Positions 44,111 through 58,152 of a DNA stretch of 64,000 nucleotides are shown here, in pieces. Below the pieces are notes generated by a model, which was given only the letters and a program-made list of their open reading frames with translations, was not told the DNA's origin and did not search any database. Source of the stretch: Mesorhizobium sp. C432A (GTDB lineage Bacteria > Pseudomonadota > Alphaproteobacteria > Rhizobiales > Rhizobiaceae); NCBI RefSeq assembly GCF_030323145.1, contig NZ_CP100470.1, forward strand, positions 744,001 to 808,000. The letters run 5' to 3'. Numbering within the stretch: the stretch's first letter is position 1; every line of letters starts with the position of its first letter. The position numbers were made by a program, and so were the translations under genes.

Positions 44111-44260
44111 ATGCATATTCCCGAGCTAGCACTGACCCCGCTGATCTCGCTGATTGCCGGCGTGCTGATCCTGGTGATGCCGCGGCTGCTCAACTACATC
44201 GTCGCGCTCTATCTGATCGTCATTGGGCTGCTCGGGCTGTTTCCGCATCTAGCCGGTTGA
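44111..44260 (+). CDS. DUF3096 family small membrane protein
   Basis: The 49-residue protein begins MHIPELALTPLISLIAGVLI and has two hydrophobic helices separated by MPRLLNYIVALYL. Composition and pattern fit DUF3096, short inner-membrane proteins of unknown function. AAAGGA lies six bases before the ATG, and the stop is TGA at 44258-44260. It is 104 bases after the FeeM-like gene. Confidence 0.8.
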   Translation: MHIPELALTPLISLIAGVLILVMPRLLNYIVALYLIVIGLLGLFPHLAG

Positions 44261-44425
44261 AACGCAAAATCCTCAACCTTCGACGCCAGGCCGGCGACAA
44301 GCCCATACCGCCGGCTTTCAACATTCCTTTGAGGCTGTTGTCACTGGTCGTGCGGCAATAGCGCCATTGCTCTTGGCCCGGCTTTTCGCTATGTGCCTCA
44401 AAGATGTCTTCGAAGGGGTATTCCT

Positions 44426-44650
44426 ATGGCTGATCACACGCCGACCGGTCCTGTCGAACTGGGCGCGAAGATGGACTATGCCGAACATGACCGCACCTAT
44501 CATGGCTTTCTGGCGCTGGCCAAATACGGCTCGCTGTTCTGCGGCGCCCTGCTCCTGGCCATGGCTTTCGGCTTCTTCGCAGGCGGCTTCTTCTCCGCGA
44601 CCATCCTGTTCGTGCTGATCCTCGCCCTCGGCGCCTTCATTCTCCGATAG
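44426..44650 (+). CDS. aa3-type cytochrome c oxidase subunit IV
   Basis: The 74-residue protein is the small fourth subunit of bacterial aa3 oxidase: a hydrophilic start with AKMDYAEHDRTYHGFLALAK, then one or two helices (YGSLFCGALLLAMAFGFFAG and TILFVLILALGAFI). In rhizobia this gene commonly stands directly before the transhydrogenase genes, as here. GAAGGGG lies upstream of the ATG. Confidence 0.9.
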   Translation: MADHTPTGPVELGAKMDYAEHDRTYHGFLALAKYGSLFCGALLLAMAFGFFAGGFFSATILFVLILALGAFILR

Positions 44651-44733
44651 TCTATACAGACCCCTTGCCAGGGCGTAGCCGGATATCCGGCCGCACTCTT
44701 GCGCAAACAGGTTCCAGCCGAAAGGATCATGCG

Positions 44734-46011
44734 GTGGGACAGACGGTTTTCATCCCTCGCGAGCTCGATGCCAGCGAGCCTCGTGTCGCGGCCTCGCCCG
44801 ATACCGTGAAGCGGCTGGCGGCGCTGGGCTTCGACGTCACCGTCGAGACGGGCGCCGGCACCAAGTCGCGCATTCCCGATGAGGAGTTCGCCAAGGCGGG
44901 TGCCGCGATCGGCAAGGCTTCGGATGCGAGCCGGGCGGATGTGGTGCTGAAGGTGCGCCGGCCGACCGACGCCGAGCTGAAGGGCTACAAATCGGGTGCG
45001 GCGGTCATCGCCATCATGGATCCCTACGGCAATGATGCCGCGGTCGCGGCGCTTGCCGAGGCTGGGGTCACCGCCTTCTCGATGGAATTCATGCCGCGCA
45101 TCACCCGCGCCCAGTCGATGGATGTGCTGTCGTCGCAGGCCAATCTCGCCGGCTACCAGGCCGTGATTGACGGCGCATCGGAGTATGACCGCGCGCTGCC
45201 GATGATGATGACTGCGGCCGGCACCGTGCCGGCGGCGAAGATCTTCATCATGGGCGTCGGCGTTGCCGGCCTGCAGGCGATCGCCACGGCGCGCCGTCTC
45301 GGCGCTGTCGTCACCGCCACGGACGTTCGTCCCGCCGCCAAGGAACAGGTGGCGTCGCTTGGCGCAAAGTTCCTCGCCGTCGAGGACGAGGAGTTCAAGG
45401 CGGCCGAGACCGCCGGCGGCTACGCCAAGGAAATGTCGAAGGAGTACCAGGCGAAGCAGGCAGCGCTCACCGCTGAGCACATCGCCAAGCAGGACATCGT
45501 CATCACCACGGCGCTGATCCCCGGCCGGCCGGCGCCGAAGCTGGTGTCGGCGGCGATGGTCGCCTCGATGAAGCCGGGTTCGGTGATCGTCGACCTCGCC
45601 GTCGAGCGCGGCGGCAATGTCGAAGGCGCGGTTGCGGGTCAGGTGGTGACGACGGCCAACAACGTTAAGATCGTCGGCCACCTCAACGTGCCCGGCCGCG
45701 TCGCCGCATCGGCCTCGCTGCTCTACGCCAGGAACCTGTTCGCCTTCCTCGAGACGCTGGTCGACAAGACCAGCAAGACGCTCGCCATCAACCGCGAAGA
45801 CGATCTGGTCAAGGCGACGATGCTGACCGACGCTGGCCGCGTGGTGCATCCGGCCTTCGCCAAGGCGGCGGAACAGCCCCATATCGAACCGGCGGCCATT
45901 CCGGCCGAGACCATGGTGGCTGATGCCACGCCGAAGAAGGCTGCACCGAAAAAGGCGTCCGACAAAGCCACTGCCGGCAAGTCCGCCGCCAAGCCGAAGG
46001 GGATCGCGTGA
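44734..46011 (+). CDS. pntAA: NAD(P) transhydrogenase subunit alpha part 1 (PntAA)
   Basis: The 425-residue protein is the soluble NAD(H)-binding domain I of proton-translocating transhydrogenase, which makes NADPH from NADH using the proton gradient. The opening [20 protein letters not shown], the mobile-loop region [17 protein letters not shown] and the Rossmann motif [20 protein letters not shown] (about 170-190) are typical. The tail (about 400-425) is a Lys/Ala-rich linker. The start is GTG at 44734, with AAAGGA seven bases upstream. It overlaps pntAB by one base. Confidence 0.95.
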   Translation: MGQTVFIPRELDASEPRVAASPDTVKRLAALGFDVTVETGAGTKSRIPDEEFAKAGAAIGKASDASRADVVLKVRRPTDAELKGYKSGAAVIAIMDPYGNDAAVAALAEAGVTAFSMEFMPRITRAQSMDVLSSQANLAGYQAVIDGASEYDRALPMMMTAAGTVPAAKIFIMGVGVAGLQAIATARRLGAVVTATDVRPAAKEQVASLGAKFLAVEDEEFKAAETAGGYAKEMSKEYQAKQAALTAEHIAKQDIVITTALIPGRPAPKLVSAAMVASMKPGSVIVDLAVERGGNVEGAVAGQVVTTANNVKIVGHLNVPGRVAASASLLYARNLFAFLETLVDKTSKTLAINREDDLVKATMLTDAGRVVHPAFAKAAEQPHIEPAAIPAETMVADATPKKAAPKKASDKATAGKSAAKPKGIA

Positions 46012-46436
46012 TGGATCAGACCTTGCAGAAAGCCCTCGATCAGCTCGACCAGGCAAGTGCCGCCGTCCGGCTGGCTGTGCAGAACCTGGCCAACGCGCCC
46101 GGTGGCGTCGATGCGGCGGGCGATGCCGCGCACGCACTGTCCGGCGGCGCCATCGATCCCTTCGTCTTCCGCTTCGCCATCTTCGTACTTGCGATCTTCG
46201 TCGGATACTACGTCGTCTGGTCGGTGACGCCGGCGCTGCACACGCCGCTGATGGCGGTCACCAACGCCATCTCCTCGGTCATCGTCGTCGGCGCGCTGCT
46301 GGCCGTCGGCATCTCGGCCTCCGGCATTGCCACCGGCTTCGGCTTCGTCGCGCTGATGCTGGTCTCAGTCAACATCTTTGGCGGCTTCCTGGTCACCCAG
46401 CGCATGCTGGCCATGTACAAGAAGAAGGACCGGTAG
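46011..46436 (+). CDS. pntAB: NAD(P) transhydrogenase subunit alpha part 2 (PntAB)
   Basis: The 141-residue protein holds the first membrane helices of transhydrogenase domain II: after a soluble N-terminus come [40 protein letters not shown] and a third helix, and it ends with a short basic tail. Splitting alpha into two chains is common in alphaproteobacteria. The ATG at 46011 shares a base with the pntAA stop, and pntB starts six bases after its stop. Confidence 0.95.
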   Translation: MDQTLQKALDQLDQASAAVRLAVQNLANAPGGVDAAGDAAHALSGGAIDPFVFRFAIFVLAIFVGYYVVWSVTPALHTPLMAVTNAISSVIVVGALLAVGISASGIATGFGFVALMLVSVNIFGGFLVTQRMLAMYKKKDR

Positions 46437-46442
46437 AGAGCC

Positions 46443-47840
46443 ATGAACGCCAACTTCGCGTCCTTCCTCTACCTGGTCTCTGGCGTCCTGTTCATCATGG
46501 CGCTTCGCGGCCTATCTCATCCGACCACCAGCCGCCAAGGCAATCTCTACGGCATGATCGGCATGGGCATTGCCATCGCCACCACGCTGGCGCTGGCGAC
46601 TCCGTCCGCCGGGCGCTTCGGCCTGATCGTGCTTGGTCTAGCCATCGGCGGCGGCGTCGGCGCCGTTACAGCGCGCCGCATCGCCATGACGTCGATGCCG
46701 CAGCTGGTCGCCGCCTTCCACTCGCTGGTCGGCCTTGCCGCCGTCATGGTCGCGGCAGCCGCCATCTACGCGCCGGAAAGTTTCGGCATCGGCACGAATG
46801 GCGACATCCACGCCCAGGCGTTGATCGAGATGAGCCTTGGCGTTGCCATCGGCGCCATCACCTTCACCGGCTCCGTCATCGCCTTCCTCAAGCTCGATGG
46901 CCGCATGTCGGGCAAGCCGATCATGATCGGCGGCCGTCACATCATCAACGCGGTCCTCGGCATCGCGCTGATCGTGCTGATCGTGCTTCTGGTCACCACC
47001 GAGGCCAAGCTGGTGTTCTGGCTGATCGTCGCGGCTTCGCTGGCGCTCGGCGTCCTCTTGATCATCCCGATCGGCGGCGCCGACATGCCGGTCGTCGTCT
47101 CGATGCTGAATTCCTATTCCGGCTGGGCCGCCGCGGCACTCGGCTTCACGCTTGGCAATCTGGCGTTGATCATCACCGGCGCGCTGGTCGGCTCGTCCGG
47201 CGCCATCCTGTCCTACATCATGTGCAAGGGCATGAACCGGTCGTTCATCTCGGTCATCCTCGGCGGCTTCGGCGGCGAGACCGCGGCGGTTGCCGATGAC
47301 GGCATCGAACGCACGGTCAAGCAGGGCTCGGCCGACGACGCTGCCTATCTGATGATGAACGCACAGAAGGTCATCATCGTGCCGGGCTACGGCATGGCGG
47401 TCGCCCAGGCCCAGCACGCGCTGCGCGAAATGGCCGACAAGCTCAAGGCCAATGGCGTGGATGTCAAATACGCCATCCACCCCGTGGCCGGCCGCATGCC
47501 CGGCCACATGAACGTGCTGCTCGCCGAAGCCAATGTTCCCTATGACGAAGTGTTCGAACTGGAAGACATCAACTCCGAGTTCGCGCAGGCCGATGTCGCC
47601 TATGTCATCGGCGCCAATGACGTCACCAATCCGTCCGCCCGCGACGACAAGTCGTCGCCGATCTACGGTATGCCGATCCTCGACGTCGACAAGGCCCGCA
47701 CCTGCCTGTTCGTCAAGCGCTCGCTCGGCTCGGGCTACGCCGGCATCGACAACACGCTGTTCTACAAGGACGGCACCATGATGCTGCTCGGCGACGCCAA
47801 GAAGATGACCGAGGAAATCGTCAAGGCCATGGATCACTAA
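46443..47840 (+). CDS. pntB: NAD(P) transhydrogenase subunit beta (PntB)
   Basis: The 465-residue subunit supplies the remaining membrane helices (about nine, residues 1-260) and the NADP(H)-binding domain III. In the latter are IIVPGYGMAVAQAQHALREM, HPVAGRMPGHMNVLLAEANV and YVIGANDVTNPSAR. The channel region has GGRHIINAVLG. Length is normal. A strong terminator follows 46 bases after the stop, so pntAA-pntAB-pntB, probably with the oxidase subunit gene, forms one unit. Confidence 0.96.
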   Translation: MNANFASFLYLVSGVLFIMALRGLSHPTTSRQGNLYGMIGMGIAIATTLALATPSAGRFGLIVLGLAIGGGVGAVTARRIAMTSMPQLVAAFHSLVGLAAVMVAAAAIYAPESFGIGTNGDIHAQALIEMSLGVAIGAITFTGSVIAFLKLDGRMSGKPIMIGGRHIINAVLGIALIVLIVLLVTTEAKLVFWLIVAASLALGVLLIIPIGGADMPVVVSMLNSYSGWAAAALGFTLGNLALIITGALVGSSGAILSYIMCKGMNRSFISVILGGFGGETAAVADDGIERTVKQGSADDAAYLMMNAQKVIIVPGYGMAVAQAQHALREMADKLKANGVDVKYAIHPVAGRMPGHMNVLLAEANVPYDEVFELEDINSEFAQADVAYVIGANDVTNPSARDDKSSPIYGMPILDVDKARTCLFVKRSLGSGYAGIDNTLFYKDGTMMLLGDAKKMTEEIVKAMDH

Positions 47841-47886
47841 GCCGCCGCAACCTTCCACTGGAAGGTTGTCGGTCCATCATCGGAAA

Positions 47887-47915
47887 CAAAAAAGCCCGGT
47901 TCGACCGGGCTTTTT
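47887..47915. terminator. Rho-independent terminator after pntB
   Basis: AAAAAAGCCCGGT, a TCG-centred loop, then ACCGGGC and TTTTT form a GC-rich stem flanked by A and T runs. It works in both directions: it ends the pnt operon and also the membrane protein gene that converges from the right (stop at 47932). Confidence 0.95.
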
Positions 47916-47931
47916 GATGTTGAAGACCGGT

Positions 47932-48849
47932 TCAGCGGCTGGTCAGGAAAACCGCTTCCTCGTCGTCGCGCTGCCTGCCGCCCAGGGCTGCCGCAGCGCT
48001 GGCGATGAAGGCGCCGATAACCAGCGACAGGGCGCCAAGCAGGGCGAAGGTGGCGCTGCCTTTCCGCGCGGCGTCGGCGGCCTGCTTTGCCTTGACCTTG
48101 GCGTCCTCGACCCTGGCCACCAGGGCGTCGACACGCGCCTTGGCGTCGGCCTCGGAAAGCCCGGTGCGGGCGGCGACCAGCTGCGACAGATAGGTCTTGT
48201 CGTCAGCCGAAACTTCGCCTGCCGCCGCACTGGCGATGAGGATGCGCGAAGCCTGCCCGGCCGCAGCCGCATCGCTGTCCGGATTGGCCGCCGCGAGCCT
48301 GGCGGCATCAGCCGGACGGAACAGCGTATCCACGAGATAGGACGTTGCATTGTCGGCCGGTGCGCTGCCGGCATTGGCGGACGCGCCGGCCGAAGCACCC
48401 ATGGCGGCGCCTGAGGCAACAGTAGAAGCCGCCTGCACGCCTGAACCAAGCACTGCCGACAGCGCCGACCCGAGAATGCCGACGACCAGCAATGTCGCCA
48501 GCGCCCAGGCGAGGAGGCCGTGCGCGGTGTCACGGAAATAGACCTCGTCGGTGTGGATGCCGACCCATTTGGTGCGCAGGCGTCCGGCAAGATAGCCACC
48601 GACCCCGGAGGACAGCCATTGCACGATGATGAGCCAGATGGCGCCGGACACCGCGAAGGTGGTCAGCGAGGCACTGGCGCCGGACCACGGCGAGACCATG
48701 GTCAGCCCCAGCCCCGAACCGAGCAGCATGAGGATGAAGGTCAGCGTCGAGGCCGCGAAGGCGCCGGCGATGATCGGACCCCAGCTGACGGCCGGGGCGG
48801 AGGATTCCGTTGAGGCGGATACGTCGACAGCCGATACGGTGGACTGCAT
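47932..48849 (-). CDS. Hypothetical membrane protein with Ala-rich helical domain
   Basis: The 305 residues start with two to three helices (WGPIIAGAFAASTLTFILML, FAVSGAIWLIIVQWLSSGVG) and YLAGRLRTKWVG. A helix then precedes a long Ala-rich periplasmic or cytoplasmic segment (about 150-265), with coiled-coil-like EDAKVKAKQAADAARKG. A last helix near 270-290 ends before the acidic tail. I know relatives only as uncharacterised rhizobial membrane proteins. GGAGG precedes the ATG, and a 25-residue microprotein gene lies nine bases upstream in the same unit. Confidence 0.85.
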   Translation of the reverse strand: MQSTVSAVDVSASTESSAPAVSWGPIIAGAFAASTLTFILMLLGSGLGLTMVSPWSGASASLTTFAVSGAIWLIIVQWLSSGVGGYLAGRLRTKWVGIHTDEVYFRDTAHGLLAWALATLLVVGILGSALSAVLGSGVQAASTVASGAAMGASAGASANAGSAPADNATSYLVDTLFRPADAARLAAANPDSDAAAAGQASRILIASAAAGEVSADDKTYLSQLVAARTGLSEADAKARVDALVARVEDAKVKAKQAADAARKGSATFALLGALSLVIGAFIASAAAALGGRQRDDEEAVFLTSR

Positions 48850-48858
48850 CGACGCCTC

Positions 48859-48936
48859 CTACCGTACGAACAGCATGATGAGAATGATGATCGGGATCGG
48901 AATACCGAGCAACCAGAGCAAAATACCGCGTCCCAT
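48859..48936 (-). CDS. 25-residue hydrophobic membrane microprotein
   Basis: The short frame opens MGRGILLWLLGIPIPIIILI and ends LFVR, with TAG at 48859-48861. A strong ribosome site (GGGAGG) lies nine bases before the ATG. It is almost one membrane helix with a central Pro-Ile-Pro kink and a positive end. The next gene starts nine bases after it with its own GGAGG, so the two are translated in tandem. It is too short for most gene finders. The two good ribosome sites, spacing and clean composition make it probably real. Confidence 0.75.
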   Translation of the reverse strand: MGRGILLWLLGIPIPIIILIMLFVR

Positions 48937-49180
48937 AAAGAGCCTCCCTGCGAGAAATTGATCGATGTCGTCACAATGTTCCTGAGCGATTTCCGTTCCG
49001 AAGGGCAATGAAATGATTTGCTTGCCGGGAACGGAACTATTTTCCGCGCGGCCCGAGACACAACTGCGAAACTGTGGATTGGTTCACGGAGTTCCACATG
49101 GGCTGCCGTGTATTGTTGGCTCGGTGAGCCGGGGGTAGCATGAGCGATCCCGCCGTCGGATGTCGTCAACGGAGACGCTG

Positions 49181-50626
49181 ATGCCCAAGACTGTCGCATC
49201 GCTGGCTTACAAAAAGGCGCAGCCCGGCCAGGCGGTGGTGATCGTGCACGGCATGGGCGAGCAGCGGCCGATGGGTACGCTGAGGGGATTCGTCCAGGCG
49301 GTCTGGAGCAGCGATCCCACCCGTGCTCCACCCTACGCCCAGATTCCCGATCCGGCCGTTTCCGGCGCCACGATCAACCAGAGCTGGATCACGCCCGACA
49401 GCCGGACCAAGTCACACGAGCTGCGCCGCATCACCACGCCCTACGACGTCGATGGCCGCCGTACCGATTTCTACGAGCTTTATTGGGCCGACATCACGCA
49501 AGGCACGACGCGCGGCCGGCTGGCCGCCTGGGTGACGAACCTGTTGTGGCGCAAGCCCGCCGACATTCCGCTCGACGCCCGCAAGCTTTACGTCGCCACA
49601 CTTCTGATCGTTATCGTCATTCTGGGCGCAGCACTCGTGCTGGCAACATCGGTCTGGCAACAGGCCGTTACCTTGACGACCGGCCTGATGATCACCACCC
49701 TCGCTTCTTTTGTCATCTGGGCGGTGGATCAGTTCGCCCTGCCCTATTTCGGTGACGTCGCCGCTTATGTGCGCGCCGAGGCGGCGACGATCGAGAAGCG
49801 TGCGCTGATCCGCGACAGAGGCCTGACGTTGCTCAAGACGCTGATGAAGGACGATGCTTACGACCGCATCGTGCTGGTCTCGCACAGCCTTGGGTCGATC
49901 ATCGCCTATGATTTGCTGCAGATCCTGTGGGCCGAGTTCCGGCCGCGAAGGCTGGAAGCGGTCCGCGACAAGGCCAAACTGGCGGCGGTCGAGGCCGTCG
50001 ACAAGGCAACGCTCGGCTCTGATGGGTCAGCGTGGCCAAAGAACCTTGAAGACCTCGCCGGATTCCGGCGCGGTCAATGGGCGCTCTACCAGCAGCTTCG
50101 GACCAAGGACGCCGACCACCCGCTGCCCTGGAAGATCAGCGATTTCGTCACGCTTGGCAGTCCGCTCTCCCACAGCGAATTCCTGGTGACCTACAATCTC
50201 GCGGAATTCAGGCGTGGCCTTGCCGAGCGCCTGTTCTCGGCTTGCCCGCCGATTGCCGATGACGGGCGCCCCGGCGGCACCGTGCTTTACCGGGAAGGAC
50301 ACAGCCAAGGCAAGGCGCAGCGCGCGGTGCATCATGGCGCGGTGTTTGCGGCAACGCGCTGGACGAACGTCTACGACCGCGGCAATGGCTGGGCGACAGG
50401 CGATCCGATTTCCGGTCCGATGACGGAAAACTTCGGCCCCGGTGTGGAGAACATCCAGATCGAGCTTCGCAGCTCACTTGGCCGTATCTTCACCCACACG
50501 CTTTATTGGTCATCGACGGCAAACGGCGTCGAAATCGCCCTGCCGGCGGGCACCGCGCCGCGCTCGCATCTGCAAGTGCTGCGCGACGCGGTGGACCTTG
50601 GTCGGAAGCTGGAGCCAAAGGCCTGA
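49181..50626 (+). CDS. Membrane-anchored alpha/beta-hydrolase-fold (lipase-like) protein
   Basis: The 481-residue protein has an early oxyanion-type motif VVIVHGMGEQRPMGTL (about 18-33). Two hydrophobic helices follow in the middle (YVATLLIVIVILGAALVLAT and TTGLMITTLASFVIWAVDQF, about 138-190). A nucleophile elbow LVSHSLGSIIAYDLL comes after them (Ser about 232), then FVTLGSPLSHSEF. A late histidine is not obvious. It is probably a membrane-bound serine hydrolase; the substrate is unknown. The ATG at 49181 has GGAGA five bases before it; an ATG at 49160 is also open. Confidence 0.75.
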   Translation: MPKTVASLAYKKAQPGQAVVIVHGMGEQRPMGTLRGFVQAVWSSDPTRAPPYAQIPDPAVSGATINQSWITPDSRTKSHELRRITTPYDVDGRRTDFYELYWADITQGTTRGRLAAWVTNLLWRKPADIPLDARKLYVATLLIVIVILGAALVLATSVWQQAVTLTTGLMITTLASFVIWAVDQFALPYFGDVAAYVRAEAATIEKRALIRDRGLTLLKTLMKDDAYDRIVLVSHSLGSIIAYDLLQILWAEFRPRRLEAVRDKAKLAAVEAVDKATLGSDGSAWPKNLEDLAGFRRGQWALYQQLRTKDADHPLPWKISDFVTLGSPLSHSEFLVTYNLAEFRRGLAERLFSACPPIADDGRPGGTVLYREGHSQGKAQRAVHHGAVFAATRWTNVYDRGNGWATGDPISGPMTENFGPGVENIQIELRSSLGRIFTHTLYWSSTANGVEIALPAGTAPRSHLQVLRDAVDLGRKLEPKA

Positions 50627-50627
50627 C

Positions 50628-50644
50628 CCGGAGTGGAGCTCCGG
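50628..50644. terminator. Short hairpin between convergent hydrolase and gyrB genes
   Basis: CCGGAG-TGGAG-CTCCGG is a perfect 6-bp hairpin midway in the 36-base gap between the two convergent stops. It lacks a T-run, so it may only slow polymerase or may be chance. Confidence 0.3.
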
Positions 50645-50662
50645 CGGCAAGGCCCCCAGCCC

Positions 50663-55910
<5,248 letters not shown>

Positions 55911-55986
55911 ATCGAACCGCCCCCGGCTCAGTCACCTGCCGACCATTCCACCTCTTTATGGCATGAGCAAGCCGGGGCCGGCTGCA

Positions 55987-56556
55987 TTACGCAGCCCGCA
56001 TCGGCTTCAGCGCCTCGCTCCAGCGCGACAGCTCGTCCAGCATGGTCTTGGTGCCGCCCTGTACCTGCTCGCTGGCCTGGAAGGAGCCGTCGCTCTCCAG
56101 CAGTTTCTGATACATCGGCAGCGCGACGCCTTCCGAGATGGGCATGACGCCCACCGCGGTCAGCAGCGGCTTCAGCGCCTGCGCGGCGCGCAGGCCTCCG
56201 GAAACGCCGCCATAGCTGAAGATGGCGGCTGGCTTGTATTTCCATTCGCGCGCAAGGTAGTCGATGGCGTTGACGATCGCAGGCGCCACGAAATAATTGT
56301 ACTCCGGCGCCGCGAACACGAAGGCGTCGGCGGCATCAATGACCTTCGACCAGGCTTTGGTGTGGTCGTTCTGGTAATTGCCGAGCCTGGGGTGATGCGG
56401 CTCGTCCAAAACCGGCAGATGGAACGTGTCAATGTCGGTCAGCACCGGTTCGAATTTGCCGTGCTCGCGGGCAAAATCCTCCAGCCAGTGGGCGAAGACC
56501 GGCCCGGCGCGGCCCGGCCGCGTGCTGCCGATGATGATGTTCAGCTGATGCTTCAA
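55987..56556 (-). CDS. NADPH-dependent FMN reductase family flavoprotein
   Basis: The 189-residue flavodoxin-fold protein opens with NIIIGSTRPGRAG, the phosphate-binding loop for FMN, and has the second FMN contact FAAPEYNYFVAPAIVNAIDY (about 80-100) and FSYGGVSGGLRAAQALKP (about 118). Relatives reduce quinones, chromate or azo dyes with NADPH. It could in principle supply reduced FMN to the monooxygenases at 4-6 kb, but nothing links them. It is divergent from the P450 gene. Confidence 0.92.
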   Translation of the reverse strand: MKHQLNIIIGSTRPGRAGPVFAHWLEDFAREHGKFEPVLTDIDTFHLPVLDEPHHPRLGNYQNDHTKAWSKVIDAADAFVFAAPEYNYFVAPAIVNAIDYLAREWKYKPAAIFSYGGVSGGLRAAQALKPLLTAVGVMPISEGVALPMYQKLLESDGSFQASEQVQGGTKTMLDELSRWSEALKPMRAA

Positions 56557-56766
56557 GCGGGCTCTCCTGGTGGCAGTATCTGTTGGTGACTATCACCTAC
56601 GGCAGAGTGTCCGATTGGACAAGGCGCGAGCGTTTCACAGGCGGTCTCGATCCGATGAACAGATTGTCTGTCGAGGCATTCCCGCTGCAGCGTTTCGGCT
56701 TGCCCTTCGGTCACATGGACGCCCGGATCGTCAACCACTACATCTAAGCTATCAGCGGAGTACCTC

Positions 56767-58137
56767 ATGGACACGCAGCCCGTCCCCTTCGTGCCGCCGG
56801 CGCCCAAGCCGCGCACGACGCCGCCTTCGACGCTGGAGATGATGCGGATCGTCTACCGCAATCCCCTCGAACTCTGGGGCGAGCACACCTACAACGAACC
56901 CTGGATTTCGGCGAATGGCGTCGGCGGGCATCTGATCGTCGCCAACGATCCCGGCCTCATCCGCCACGTGCTGATCGACAACGCCAAGAACTACAAGATG
57001 GCGACGGTGCGCCAGATGATCCTGCGGCCGATCCTGCGCGACGGGCTGCTGACCGCCGAAGGCGAGGTGTGGAAGCGGTCGCGCAAGGCGATGGCGCCGG
57101 TGTTCACGCCGCGGCATATCTTCGGCTTCGCCGAGCCGATGCTGCGCCGCACGATGCAGTTCGTCGCCCGCTACGAGGAGGGCGGGATGACCGATGTCGC
57201 CCATGACATGACGCTGCTCACCTACGATATCCTGGCCGAAACGCTGTTTTCGGGCGAGATTGCGGGCGAGCCCGGCAGTTTCGCGCAGGAAATCGACCGC
57301 CTGTTCGAAACCATGGGCCGTGTCGATCCGCTCGACCTGTTGCGCGCGCCCGAATGGCTGCCGCGGCTGACCCGCATCCGCGGCCGCAAGACCATGGCGT
57401 ATTTCCGCAAGATCGTCACCGATACAGTCAAGATGCGCGAGGAGCGGCTGAAGCGCGACCCCGACACCGCGCCGCAGGATTTCCTGACGCTTCTGCTGCG
57501 CGCCGAAGGCCCCGACGGGCTGACGCGGGCGGAAGTCGAGGACAACATCATCACCTTCATCGGCGCCGGCCACGAGACCACCGCGCGGGCGCTGGGCTGG
57601 ACGATCTACTGCCTCGCCGAAGCGCCGTGGGAGCGCGAAAAGGTCGAGCGCGAGATCGATGCCGTGCTGGCGCGCGAACCCGACCCGACGAAATGGCTCG
57701 ACGCAATGCCGTTCACCCGCGCCGCCTTCGAGGAGGCGCTGCGGCTTTATCCGCCGGCGCCGTCGATCAACCGCGAGCCGATCGAGACGGAGACCTGGAA
57801 CGATCTGGTGCTCCCCAAGCGCGCGGCCGTACTGGTGATGCCTTGGGTCGTCCACCGCCACAGAAAACTGTGGGACATGCCCGACGCCTTCATGCCCGAA
57901 CGCTTCCATCCGGGAAACCGCGAGAAGATCGACCGCTTCCAGTATCTGCCGTTCGGCGCCGGTCCGCGCATCTGCATCGGCGCCAGCTTTGCCATGCAAG
58001 AGGCGATCATTGCGCTGGCCATCATGCTGTCGCGCTTCCGCTTCGATGTGACCGCCGAGACCAAGCCGTGGCCGGTGCAGAAACTGACGACACAGCCGCA
58101 AGGCGGCCTGCCGATGCAGGTGACGCGGCGCGTTTAA
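56767..58137 (+). CDS. Cytochrome P450
   Basis: The 456-residue monooxygenase has the I-helix GAGHETTARALGW (about 266-278, with the conserved acid-Thr pair), the K-helix EEALRLYPPAPS (ExxR, about 320), the PERF segment and the haem loop FGAGPRICIGASFAMQEA with the thiolate cysteine (about 402). It lacks a membrane anchor, as bacterial P450s usually do. The sequence pattern is of the fatty-acid/alkane-hydroxylating CYP102/CYP4-like bacterial sort, but the substrate is not assigned. No ferredoxin or ferredoxin reductase gene adjoins it. Confidence 0.94.
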   Translation: MDTQPVPFVPPAPKPRTTPPSTLEMMRIVYRNPLELWGEHTYNEPWISANGVGGHLIVANDPGLIRHVLIDNAKNYKMATVRQMILRPILRDGLLTAEGEVWKRSRKAMAPVFTPRHIFGFAEPMLRRTMQFVARYEEGGMTDVAHDMTLLTYDILAETLFSGEIAGEPGSFAQEIDRLFETMGRVDPLDLLRAPEWLPRLTRIRGRKTMAYFRKIVTDTVKMREERLKRDPDTAPQDFLTLLLRAEGPDGLTRAEVEDNIITFIGAGHETTARALGWTIYCLAEAPWEREKVEREIDAVLAREPDPTKWLDAMPFTRAAFEEALRLYPPAPSINREPIETETWNDLVLPKRAAVLVMPWVVHRHRKLWDMPDAFMPERFHPGNREKIDRFQYLPFGAGPRICIGASFAMQEAIIALAIMLSRFRFDVTAETKPWPVQKLTTQPQGGLPMQVTRRV

Positions 58138-58152
58138 CGGCGCAACGCCTTG

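Noticed and set aside
48961..49060. Repeated GGAAC motifs as an EcfG/RpoE2-type promoter for the microprotein or hydrolase genes
   Set aside because: On neither strand is a GGAAC followed 16-17 bases later by the expected CGTT -10 element.
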